Shown piece after piece: positions 49,434 through 57,035 of a stretch of DNA of 64,000 nt (position 1 is its first letter; the number at the start of each line of letters is the position of its first letter). A program made the position numbers and the translations under genes. Location: the NCBI GenBank assembly GCA_000720805.1, contig JODI01000015.1, positions 62,001 to 126,000 of the forward strand, written 5' to 3'. The notes under the pieces are model-generated. The model was not told where the DNA came from. It saw nothing but the letters and a program-made list of their open reading frames with translations, and did no database searches. Source of the stretch: Streptomyces violaceoruber (GTDB taxonomy: Bacteria > Actinomycetota > Actinomycetes > Streptomycetales > Streptomycetaceae).

Positions 49434-50327
49434 ATGGATCTGCGCCATCTGCGGTACTTCGTGGCCGTGGCCGAGGAGCGCCACTTCGGTCGCGCCGCCG
49501 AACGGCTCCACATGGCCCAGCCGCCGCTCTCCACGCAGATCCGCCAGCTCGAGGCCGAACTCGGTGTCGAACTGCTCCACCGCACCACCCGCCGCGTCGA
49601 CCTCACCGAAGCCGGCCGGGCCTACCTCGAGCGGGCGCGCGCGATCCTCGCCGACGTCGACGGGGCCGCGCACCACGCACGGCTCGTCGCCGCCGGCGCG
49701 GTGGGCCACCTCTCGATCGGGTGCGTGGGCTCGGCGACGTACAGCCTCCTGCCCGCGCTCTCGCGCCGCCTCACGGAGGAGCTTCCCGGCGTCGACTTCT
49801 CCTTCCGCGGCGAGATGCTGGCGCCCGACCAGGTCGAGGCGCTGCGCACCGGCGCGATCGATGTCGCGCTGCTGCGCCCACCGGCGGCCGACCTCTCCCT
49901 CACCGTGCACACCCTGCGCCGGGACCGGCTCGTCGTCGCCGTACCGGTGGACCACCCCCTCGCCCGCCGGAAACGGCTGCGCGCCGCGGACCTCGCCGGT
50001 GCCGACCTGATCGTGCACTCCGCCGACCGCCGGTCGGTGATGTACGACGTCGTGCTGGGCCTGCTGCGAGACGCCGGTGTCGAACCGCACATCCGCCACG
50101 AGGTCGGCGAGACCTCGACACTGGTCACGCTCGTGGCCGGCGGCCTCGGCGTCGCCGTCGTACCCGAGCCCGTGACCGCGCTGGCGCTCGACGGCGTCGC
50201 CTACCTACCGCTGGCCGGACCCGACGCACGTGTGGAGCTGGCCGTCGCCCACCGCACGGACCGCTCCGAGCCGCACCTGGCGCGCACCGTGGGGATCATC
50301 CGGGCCACGGTCTGCCTACCTGGGTGA
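49434..50327 (+). CDS. LysR-family transcriptional regulator
   Basis: 297 aa. The N-terminal HTH is HLRYFVAVAEERHFGRAAER followed by LHMAQPPLSTQIRQLEAELG. The substrate domain has RLVVAVPVDHPLA and LVAGGLGVAVVPEP. It is divergent from the pcaF-I-J operon with a palindrome between them and is therefore its likely activator, perhaps responding to a beta-ketoadipate pathway intermediate. ATG 49434 follows GGACGATAT; the ribosome site is weak. The C-terminus ends close to a decayed lectin-domain segment of the next gene. Confidence 0.93.
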   Translation: MDLRHLRYFVAVAEERHFGRAAERLHMAQPPLSTQIRQLEAELGVELLHRTTRRVDLTEAGRAYLERARAILADVDGAAHHARLVAAGAVGHLSIGCVGSATYSLLPALSRRLTEELPGVDFSFRGEMLAPDQVEALRTGAIDVALLRPPAADLSLTVHTLRRDRLVVAVPVDHPLARRKRLRAADLAGADLIVHSADRRSVMYDVVLGLLRDAGVEPHIRHEVGETSTLVTLVAGGLGVAVVPEPVTALALDGVAYLPLAGPDARVELAVAHRTDRSEPHLARTVGIIRATVCLPG

Positions 50328-50423
50328 AGGTGAAGGTCTGGTTGCCACGCCATGGCGGGCCCATTGGATGAGCTGGACGCCGTCGGCGGTGGAGCTGCCA
50401 GCAGGTCCAGGCAGTTGCCGCCG
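50328..50423 (-). pseudogene. Decayed C-terminal ricin-type lectin module of the GH43 gene
   Basis: Reading leftward past the GH43 stop, three frames carry pieces of one lectin repeat: SNGGNCLD in one, GSSTADGVQLIQWARHG in the next, and GNQTFTFTQVG in the third. This is the order of a ricin B repeat (NGGNCLD...DGTQLxxWxCxG...NQxWxF). At least two frameshifts separate the pieces. The GH43 protein therefore once continued into a C-terminal lectin domain. Confidence 0.75.
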
Positions 50424-51920
50424 TTACTCCCCTGACGGTGCGGGCAGCGTGACGCCGAGGGCCGCCGGGGTGCCGAAGTCCGGTGTGCCGTCGGCGTTCC
50501 AGGTGAACTTCTGCGCTCTGGTGCTGCGGTTCATGTCGCAGCCGCCGGAGGCGGAACTGTTGGCGTGGTAGACCATCCAGTCCTCCGTCCCGTCGGGCGA
50601 CTTGAAGAAGCCGTTGTGGCCGGGGCCGTACACGCCGTTGGCGTTGGACCTCTGGAAGACCGGGTTCGGCGACTTGACCCAGGAGGAGGAGCTGAGCGGG
50701 TCGCCGCCGTTGTAGGTGAGCATTCCCAGTTTGTAGTCGGGCGTGGAGCAGTGGCTGGCGGAGTAGACGATGAACGTCCTGCCGCCCCGCTGGAGGACTT
50801 CGGCGCCTTCGTTGACCGCGCCGCCCACCGTCTCCCAGCTGTAGGTGGGGGTGGACAGCACCCGGCGGCTGCCGCTCGCGGTCCACGGGTTGGACAGCGG
50901 CCGGATGAACATGGGCTGCGAGCCGTTGTAGAAGGTGCCGAGGAGGTAGAGCTTGCCGTCCAGTCGCAGAATGCTCGGGTCCAGCTCCCAGGTGTTGTCC
51001 TGGGTCGGGTCGAGCAGGTCGGCCTTGAAGGCGTAGGGCCCCATCGGGTCCAGGCCGGCGCTCTCCAGCACGTGGATCCGCTGGGTGCCCAGGTCGTACG
51101 GCTCCCGTCCGGCCGTGTAGTAGAAGTACCACCGCTTTCCGTTGGGGCCGTCGAGCAGGTGGAACTCCGGGGCCCACATCGTGCCGGCGCCGTTGGGCCG
51201 GGTGAGGTTGAAGATCACCTGGTCGGTGGCGGTGGCGAGCCCCGCGAGGGTGGGGGCCTTGCGCATGGTGACCGTCGAGTTCCAGGTGGTGGTGGCGAGG
51301 TAGTAGTACCCGTCGTAGTACGTCAGCCAGGGGTCGGGTCCGTGCTGGGAGAGCGGGTTGGTGAAGGTGTGCGGGCTCGTGGAGCCGCCGGTGAAGCCGG
51401 GCAGCCGCCACACCCTGCCGTTCGCGGCGGCGCACGGCAGCTGCACCAGGTCGGCGTTCGAGGCCGACGAACCACCGCTCGGTGTCACGCACTTGCCGGA
51501 GCTGACGGAGACCAGGTTGAAGGTCTTGTCGGTGCCGCTCACCGACACCGGCATGAGCCGCCACTGCTGGTTGGTCCCGCCGTGGCAGGGCCACTGGATG
51601 ATCGCGGCGTTGTCCGCCGTGGACGCGCCGTGGACGTCGACGCACTGGCCGGACTGGGTGGTGATCGTGTAGGTGTCGCTCGACCCCGCGACGGGAGTGA
51701 AGCCGAGGTTCTGGTTCGCTCCGGAACCGCACGCGAACGCGCGCAGCTGTGTTCCGTCGGTCGACGAACTGTTCGGCAGATCAAGGCAGTTGCCGCCGTT
51801 CTGGTTCACCCCGGGCGAGGTGAACGTGGCGGCCGCGGCAGCTGGTGGAGGGCCCACCAGGAAGGCGACCACGATGGCGAGCACGGCGGTGAGCACGGAC
51901 AGGAATCTGGAACGGGTCAC
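50424..51920 (-). CDS. Secreted GH43-family glycosidase with N-terminal ricin-type lectin domain
   Basis: 498 aa. A signal peptide (FLSVLTAVLAIVVAFLVGPP, then AAAA) precedes a ricin B-like domain at about 35-170, with NGGNCLDLPNSSSTDGTQLR, QCVDVHGASTADNAAIIQW and KCVTPSGGSSASNADLVQL. The five-bladed GH43 propeller begins near 185. Its likely catalytic residues are Asp in GPDPWLTYYDGYYYL, Asp in WELDPSILRLDGKLYLLG and Glu in AVNEGAEVLQRGG. Members are arabinofuranosidases or xylosidases; arabinose is favoured by the neighbours. GTG 51920 is preferred because AAGGG lies 8 bases upstream; GTG 51929 would be too close to it. The gene stops just before a broken second lectin repeat. Confidence 0.88.
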   Translation of the reverse strand: MTRSRFLSVLTAVLAIVVAFLVGPPPAAAAATFTSPGVNQNGGNCLDLPNSSSTDGTQLRAFACGSGANQNLGFTPVAGSSDTYTITTQSGQCVDVHGASTADNAAIIQWPCHGGTNQQWRLMPVSVSGTDKTFNLVSVSSGKCVTPSGGSSASNADLVQLPCAAANGRVWRLPGFTGGSTSPHTFTNPLSQHGPDPWLTYYDGYYYLATTTWNSTVTMRKAPTLAGLATATDQVIFNLTRPNGAGTMWAPEFHLLDGPNGKRWYFYYTAGREPYDLGTQRIHVLESAGLDPMGPYAFKADLLDPTQDNTWELDPSILRLDGKLYLLGTFYNGSQPMFIRPLSNPWTASGSRRVLSTPTYSWETVGGAVNEGAEVLQRGGRTFIVYSASHCSTPDYKLGMLTYNGGDPLSSSSWVKSPNPVFQRSNANGVYGPGHNGFFKSPDGTEDWMVYHANSSASGGCDMNRSTRAQKFTWNADGTPDFGTPAALGVTLPAPSGE

Positions 51921-51932
51921 TGGGCACACCCT

Positions 51933-54900
51933 TCATCGCTCGGAGGTGGTGGTGGGGCCGTACACCTTGGTCTCCAGGAGCCCGACGGAGTTGGTGCCGT
52001 TGCCCGTGAGCAGCATCCGCAGTCGCGTGGTGTTCGTCGGGGTGAACGTGACGGTGTTGTACTGGTTCCTGGCCAGGGGGTAGCCGCTCGTCCCGGGTAG
52101 GTCCACGTAGGCGCTGCCGTTCCAGTACTGGAGTTTCCATGAGGCGGGCAGGTTGATGCCCTCGTCGTCGTCGAAGAAGTACACCTCGGCCTTGTTGATG
52201 GTCTTCGGCGACGGCCAGGTCAGTTCGGCCCATTGCTGTCCGGTCTCGGGCCAGGTGCCCCACCGCGGGTTCACGGTGTCGTTGGACGAGGGCGGGTCGA
52301 TGCCGTCGTTGACGGCGGCGACGTTCTCCCAGGGGGAGGTGTACGACGCGGAGGCCGTCGCGGACGTCGCCAGGTTGGCCGGTGGCTGGACGCCACCTCG
52401 GTTGAAGATCTTCACCTCGGTGAGACCCGTCTTCGCCCCCGAGGCGTTGGTGGCGAGGACTCTCACGCGTTGGGCGTTGACCGCGGGGAACCGCACCAGG
52501 TTGTAGTTGGCCCGGGGTGTCGCCGGGCTCTTGGTCTGACCGGGCGCGTCCACCCACGTAGTGCCGTCGTGGTACTGGATGGTGTACGCGGACGGGGCCC
52601 GGTAGGCGGTGCTCGCCGGGCGGCTGTCCTTGAAGTGGGGGCGCACCTCGTTGAACGTGCGGGCGGTGCCGAGGTTCAGCTCGTACCAGTCCTGGTTGTT
52701 GGGGGAGCCGCCGGCGCCCCAGAACGGCTCGTTGGTGGGGTAGCCGTCGACCGCGCCGGAAAGGGTGCTGCCGGCGCCGGTGTAGGAGGCGGACGGCGTC
52801 GCTCCGGCTGCGAGGTTGGTCAGGTCGGCGGTCAGGTCGACGCCGGCCTTGGCGAACATGTCGACCAGCCGGGGGCTGTCCTGGACGACCTGGTTGGGGG
52901 ACTTGAGGCCGGGGACGGCCGTGTGGTGGGTGACCGTGCCGCTCGTGGTGACGTCACCGGTGGCCGGATCCCAGGTGAAGGGCACCAGCGAGTTGACGGT
53001 GGCGACCCGGTTGCCGTTGACGTAGACCGAGTACCCCTCCGGGACGCCCGGGTAGCGCACCACACCGTCGGCCGGGTCGTCCCAGACGACGGACAGGTCG
53101 GCGCCCCGGTAACGGAGGTTGTTGACGGTGAAGTGGTCCCAGCCGATGTCGATCGGGGAGAGCTCTACCTTGGCGTCGTTACGGGGCCGCAGGCCCGCCA
53201 CATCCTCGATCACGGTCCAGTTGCTGCTGCCCAGGATGTTGTGGTGGATCCAGGAGCGGTAGTCGATCGAGCTGCCGTTCCAGTCGGCCCAGAACTCGTT
53301 GGCGTCCGGCCACCGGGTGTCGCCTCCGACGTACTGCGCCCAGGCGTTCCAGTAGAGCAGCTTCTTGTAGTCGGTCGCCTTCATCCAGGAGTTGGGGTAG
53401 TTGCGCAGCACCGAGGAGTACAGCCGGAACTGCACCGTCGAGTTGATGGTGGAGAAGTTGTTCGAGCCCGGGTTCCCCGCGTCGGCCGCCGCCTTCTTGT
53501 CGGCCTGGTTGGCCGTGTAGAAGGGGAAGACGGGGTATTGGGCCGGGTCGTCGAACAGACGCAGCGCCTGCTTGTAGGTCGCGGTGTTGGGGACGGCTCC
53601 GACCGAGAATGGGTAGTAGTTGTTGATCTCCTTCCACGGCACCCACTCGTTGGTCGACTTCAGCCGGTGCTCGAACAGTTGCCGGTTCGGGTTCCACAGC
53701 ACGTTGACGATCGCGTCCTTGATCTGCGTCGCGAGCGTGCGCATCTCGGTGGCCTTGGCCGTGTTGCCGGTCGCCTCGTAGGCCTGCGCGGCGGCGAGCG
53801 CGCCGCTGTACTGGTAGGCGGACTCGGCGCGGTCCATGGTGCCGGGCTTCCAGTGGAAGGAGACCGCGTCGGCGTCGTTGCCGGTCAGGGCGCCCCAGTC
53901 GTACTCGATCAGCTTGTTGTTGTCGTGGTCGTAGTACGCGAGTTGGCCCTTGACGTCGCCCTCCGCGTAGTGGGCGAGGTTGCCGGCGATCGCCGGCTGG
54001 CCGCCGTGGATCTGGTAGCTCTTCCAGGCCGCCTCGGCGATGTACTGGGTGTAGCTGTTGGACCAGTTCTCCGGGTCGCCCGGGTTGTCGAGGAAGCGGC
54101 CGCCCTTGGAGACCTGCCCGACACTGAGCCAGTCCCCGTACGCGTAGGCCGGGTTGCGCAGGTACTTGAGGTCGTCGATGTGCATGGGCTGGGTGAGCGC
54201 GATCGCGTTGTTGTAGCCGAGGACGCCCTCGGTCGAGGTCGGGAACTGGAAGGTCTGCCCGGGGATGTCGGCGTCGAGGTTGTTGAAGCGCATCAGCCAC
54301 CAGCGGTAGTAGACGCTCTTCTTGATCGCGGGCTCGGGTACGTCGATGTAGGGCACGTTCTGCGCCCACCACAGGTTGTAGGCCCTGACATGGGTCGCGA
54401 ACGCGGTCGCGGGGGAGTGGCCCGCGTAGGCGTTGTACTCCGTGAGGGACTCGGGGATCTCGTCGGTGACGAAGCCCATGACCACTTTCGTGGTCACCGT
54501 GGCTCCGGCCGCGATCGTCACCGACCGGTTGAGGCCGCCGCTGGAGACGGTGAAGCCGTCGCCGGTGAGCCGCGGGCGGATGGTCGTGAGGTTGTTGTAG
54601 GCGTTCACCTGCCCGGTCAGTTCGCTGCCGGCGCCCGTGGTGGCGTACGGGGAGGTCGCCCGTAACTGGAGTGTGGTGGAGCTGGTGCCGTTGTTCTTGA
54701 TGGACAGGTTGGTCACGGCGACGTTGTTGTCGGTGATGAACTTGGTCTGGTTGACGGTGACCGAGCCGTTGGTGTGCACGCTCTTCCAGTAGCTGGGGGC
54801 CTGCAGGCGCTGGGAGACCTGCTCCGTGAAGGTGCCAGGGCTGATCGCGACGGTGTAGGCGCTGTTGTCGTTGATGCTCTCCCAGTAGGCGACCTTCCCG

Positions 54901-55202
54901 CCGAACCCCAGCTTTGAGGGGTCGTGTTCCTTCATGAAGACGGCGCGGCCACGGCTCATCAGCCAGGGGCCGGCCGGGTCGTCGCCGGAGCGGGCCAGCA
55001 GGCGGTCCATCCAGAAGTCGGTTCCCGAACTCTCCGCGTCGTAGATGCTCCGCATCATGTCGCCCGGTGTGTAGGCGACGGGCGGGGACGGGATCGCGGG
55101 GCCGCCGAAGGTGGGGAACCCGATGGTCTGCGCCGCGTGGGCCGGTGTCGCGGTGAGGACGGAACAGACGATGAGCGTCAGTGCGAGGAGGAGGCGCTTC
55201 AT
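51933..55202 (-). CDS. Large secreted (alpha/alpha)6-type glycoside hydrolase with two F5/8C domains
   Basis: 1089 aa. The signal peptide is MKRLLLALTLIVCSVLTATP followed by AHA-A. Residues about 30-290 are a beta-sandwich, then a helical barrel with YRWWLMRFNNLDADIPGQ, STEGVLGYNNAIALTQPMH, KPGTMDRAESAYQYSGALA and NEFWADWNGSSIDYRSWIHH, an MGH1-like/GH63-like layout. Two F5/8-type C domains (LAAGATPSASYTGAGSTL; LATSATASASYTSPWENV) lie at about 795-935 and 945-1085. I cannot fix the exact GH number. It probably removes sugars from plant glycans outside the cell. The start codon overlaps the stop of a short upstream frame (TGATG). Transcription probably begins near 55650. Confidence 0.87.
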   Translation of the reverse strand: MKRLLLALTLIVCSVLTATPAHAAQTIGFPTFGGPAIPSPPVAYTPGDMMRSIYDAESSGTDFWMDRLLARSGDDPAGPWLMSRGRAVFMKEHDPSKLGFGGKVAYWESINDNSAYTVAISPGTFTEQVSQRLQAPSYWKSVHTNGSVTVNQTKFITDNNVAVTNLSIKNNGTSSTTLQLRATSPYATTGAGSELTGQVNAYNNLTTIRPRLTGDGFTVSSGGLNRSVTIAAGATVTTKVVMGFVTDEIPESLTEYNAYAGHSPATAFATHVRAYNLWWAQNVPYIDVPEPAIKKSVYYRWWLMRFNNLDADIPGQTFQFPTSTEGVLGYNNAIALTQPMHIDDLKYLRNPAYAYGDWLSVGQVSKGGRFLDNPGDPENWSNSYTQYIAEAAWKSYQIHGGQPAIAGNLAHYAEGDVKGQLAYYDHDNNKLIEYDWGALTGNDADAVSFHWKPGTMDRAESAYQYSGALAAAQAYEATGNTAKATEMRTLATQIKDAIVNVLWNPNRQLFEHRLKSTNEWVPWKEINNYYPFSVGAVPNTATYKQALRLFDDPAQYPVFPFYTANQADKKAAADAGNPGSNNFSTINSTVQFRLYSSVLRNYPNSWMKATDYKKLLYWNAWAQYVGGDTRWPDANEFWADWNGSSIDYRSWIHHNILGSSNWTVIEDVAGLRPRNDAKVELSPIDIGWDHFTVNNLRYRGADLSVVWDDPADGVVRYPGVPEGYSVYVNGNRVATVNSLVPFTWDPATGDVTTSGTVTHHTAVPGLKSPNQVVQDSPRLVDMFAKAGVDLTADLTNLAAGATPSASYTGAGSTLSGAVDGYPTNEPFWGAGGSPNNQDWYELNLGTARTFNEVRPHFKDSRPASTAYRAPSAYTIQYHDGTTWVDAPGQTKSPATPRANYNLVRFPAVNAQRVRVLATNASGAKTGLTEVKIFNRGGVQPPANLATSATASASYTSPWENVAAVNDGIDPPSSNDTVNPRWGTWPETGQQWAELTWPSPKTINKAEVYFFDDDEGINLPASWKLQYWNGSAYVDLPGTSGYPLARNQYNTVTFTPTNTTRLRMLLTGNGTNSVGLLETKVYGPTTTSER

Positions 55203-55360
55203 CACAGGGCCTGCCGTTCCTGGACGCGCGGCGATTGAGCGGCCTGCGGGGCCGCGTTCAGCCGGAGCCGGGTCGTGCCGTCGTCGCCTCGTGCGCCGGC
55301 GTCGTGTCGGTGGAACGCGCTGTCGGTCCCTGCGAGGACCGCCGTCCGTCGTCTTCTCAT
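55202..55360 (-). CDS. Small translationally coupled frame upstream of the large hydrolase
   Basis: 52 codons beginning MRRRRTAVLAGTDSAFHRHD and ending RVQERQAL. ATG 55360 has a good GGGAG ribosome site 6 bases upstream, and its stop overlaps the hydrolase ATG (TGATG). No family is recognised, and composition is not decisive. It may be a leader peptide that couples translation of the hydrolase. Confidence 0.4.
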   Translation of the reverse strand: MRRRRTAVLAGTDSAFHRHDAGARGDDGTTRLRLNAAPQAAQSPRVQERQAL

Positions 55361-55450
55361 CGGATGCTCCCTGTCCAGTCGAACTGACCGGTCGACCTGT
55401 CCAGTCGACGGCACGTGTCCGCACCCTGGCGCATGGTGACGGGGCATCGA

Positions 55451-55556
55451 CGACCGTCGCTCATGTAGTGCTCATGACATATCGACCATGGCGATGTGAC
55501 ATGGCGAAGTGCATAGCGGTGTGACATTGCTGTGTGGCGTGGCGGTGTGACATCAC
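55451..55556 (-). repeat. Degenerate 13-bp minisatellite in the hydrolase leader
   Basis: On the minus strand ATGTCACACCGCC and close relatives recur: three strong copies of GCGRTGTGACAT on the plus strand at 55491, 55516 and 55542, spaced 25-26 bp, with degenerate half-period copies between and a TGACAT at 55475. Confidence 0.8.
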
Positions 55557-55642
55557 GTGGTGCACGGGGGAGCGCTGGAGGCGAAGCAGGGGACCGGTGA
55601 GGGGAGTGCCCCCTTGGGTCCCCGAGAGCCGCTGAAACGACC

Positions 55643-55685
55643 TAAAAGGTTTTCGCAACGTAAGTGCGCTCCCCGCAAGTGTCAA
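55643..55685 (-). promoter_or_regulatory. Promoter with LacI operator X1 for the secreted hydrolases
   Basis: On the minus strand TTGACA (55685-55680), a 17-base spacer and TACGTT (55662-55657) are followed by GAAAACCTTTTA (55654-55643). The operator is centred at the expected start site. The leader to the hydrolase ATG 55202 would be about 450 bases. Confidence 0.75.
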
Positions 55686-55724
55686 GAGGTCTGGGAGAGG
55701 CCCCCGGGGCGCTGCCCGCGGCAC

Positions 55725-56753
55725 TCAGGACAACGGCGCGGTGGACCCCCTGATCGCCACCCGGCACGGCAGGGCCTCGACGCCCGAGCGCCGGGCCCCG
55801 GCGATCGCGCCGAACAGGGCCTGCGCGGCCGCCCGCCCGACCTGTTCGAGGTTCATGTCGACGCTGGTCAGCGGCGGGCGGGAGGCGGAGGTGAGGATCT
55901 GCCAGTTGTCGAAGCCCATGACCGCCACGTCCTCCGGCACCCGGTGGCCCCGCTCGCGCAGCACGTCCATGACGCCGCGGGCGATCTGGTCGCTGCCGCA
56001 CAGGACGGCGTCGACCTCCGGGTGCTGGTCGAGCAGCATCGCGGTGGCCGCCCGTCCCCAGCCCTCCGACCACACCCCGAACCGTGGTTCGCCGACCAGG
56101 GCGAGGCCGGCGTCGGCCAGCGCGGACCGGGCTCCCGACGCCCGCTCCTGCGCGGCGAGATAGCCGGGGTCGCCGGTGATGTGCGCGATCTTGCTCCGCC
56201 CGCAGGCGAGCAGATGGTCCACGGCGATCCGGCCGGCCCCCACGCTGTCGGGGACGATGGACAGATCCGCCGGATCCTCCGACGGTGCGTACGCGTAGAC
56301 GACGGGGACGGGCACCTCGCGGCCCAGGGACGGGCGCGGGTCGGTACGGCTGCCCACCACGATGAGGCCGTCGACCCGGCGGCCCAGCAGCGCGCGGACG
56401 TGGTGCTGCTCGCGGATCGCGTCACCGCGCGCGTCGCAGAGGAACACCGCGACCTCGCCCGCTCCGAAGGCGTCCTCGGCGCCCATGAGGATCGGGATGC
56501 TGAACCGGCCCTCCAGGTCGCTGGTGAGCAGACCGACGGTGCCCGTGCGCCCGGCGAGCAGGCCGCGGGCCAGCTGGTTGGGCCGGAACGACAGCCGCTC
56601 GGCAGCGTCGATCACCCGCTGCCGGGTCTCGGCACGCACCTGGCTGCGGCCGTTGAGGGCCTTGGACGCGGTGGCGACGGACACGCCCGCCAGCCGGGCG
56701 ACGTCGGTGAGCGTGGCGGGCTGCGAACGAGAGGGGTCGGTGGCCTGTGCCAT
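55725..56753 (-). CDS. LacI-family transcriptional regulator of the arabinoside locus
   Basis: 342 aa. The HTH is TLTDVARLAGVSVATASKAL, followed by hinge VRAETRQRVIDAAERLSFRP and the effector domain (GTVGLLTSDLEGRFSIPILM, VPVVYAYAPSEDP, VDAVLCGSDQIARGVMDVL). ATG 56753 has GACAGGAG upstream; an open frame to 56882 has no better start. A CGAAAGGTTTCG palindrome (56821-56832) lies in its own upstream region, and related palindromes mark the two promoters on either side. It probably represses both the hydrolase and ABC operons until an arabino-oligosaccharide is present. Confidence 0.93.
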   Translation of the reverse strand: MAQATDPSRSQPATLTDVARLAGVSVATASKALNGRSQVRAETRQRVIDAAERLSFRPNQLARGLLAGRTGTVGLLTSDLEGRFSIPILMGAEDAFGAGEVAVFLCDARGDAIREQHHVRALLGRRVDGLIVVGSRTDPRPSLGREVPVPVVYAYAPSEDPADLSIVPDSVGAGRIAVDHLLACGRSKIAHITGDPGYLAAQERASGARSALADAGLALVGEPRFGVWSEGWGRAATAMLLDQHPEVDAVLCGSDQIARGVMDVLRERGHRVPEDVAVMGFDNWQILTSASRPPLTSVDMNLEQVGRAAAQALFGAIAGARRSGVEALPCRVAIRGSTAPLS

Positions 56754-56820
56754 GGGTGCTCCTGTCGCGTGTCGCGTGCCGAGACTGCCGAGGCCGACAC
56801 GTCGGGCGTAAAACAGTACG

Positions 56821-56832
56821 CGAAAGGTTTCG
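56821..56832. promoter_or_regulatory. LacI operator X3, probable autoregulation
   Basis: CGAAAGGTTTCG has perfect arms CGAAA/TTTCG around a GG centre. It lies 68 bases upstream of the LacI start, between that gene and the ABC operon promoter. Confidence 0.65.
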
Positions 56833-56888
56833 GGGGCGGATCCGCCCTGCCTTGCGGCGAACCGTCGACACTCGCTCGGCACAAGGGA

Positions 56889-56933
56889 TTGACGAGTACC
56901 AGGTCGAGTTCTAGCGTTCCAGAAAACCTTTTC
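56889..56933 (+). promoter_or_regulatory. Promoter with LacI operator X2 for the ABC/GH127 operon
   Basis: TTGACG (56889-56894), a 17-base spacer and TAGCGT (56912-56917) are followed by GAAAACCTTTTC (56922-56933), again at the start site. The spacing mirrors promoter X1. Confidence 0.75.
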
Positions 56934-57035
56934 GGTTCATTTCCCTCGCACGGTCCAGCGCCACCACAGCCATCGGCATCCATCGTCCCGACGGCCGGCC
57001 GGGCACGGCCTGCCGCGCCAGGAGGGGGAGCGAAC

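Noticed and set aside
52233-54665. 810-codon open frame on the plus strand
   Set aside because: It is the shadow of the large secreted hydrolase on the minus strand: Val/Gly/Arg-rich with no domain.
55475-55553. CRISPR-like array or replication iterons
   Set aside because: The repeats are only 12-13 bp, degenerate and without unique 30-40-bp spacers; no cas or rep genes occur nearby.
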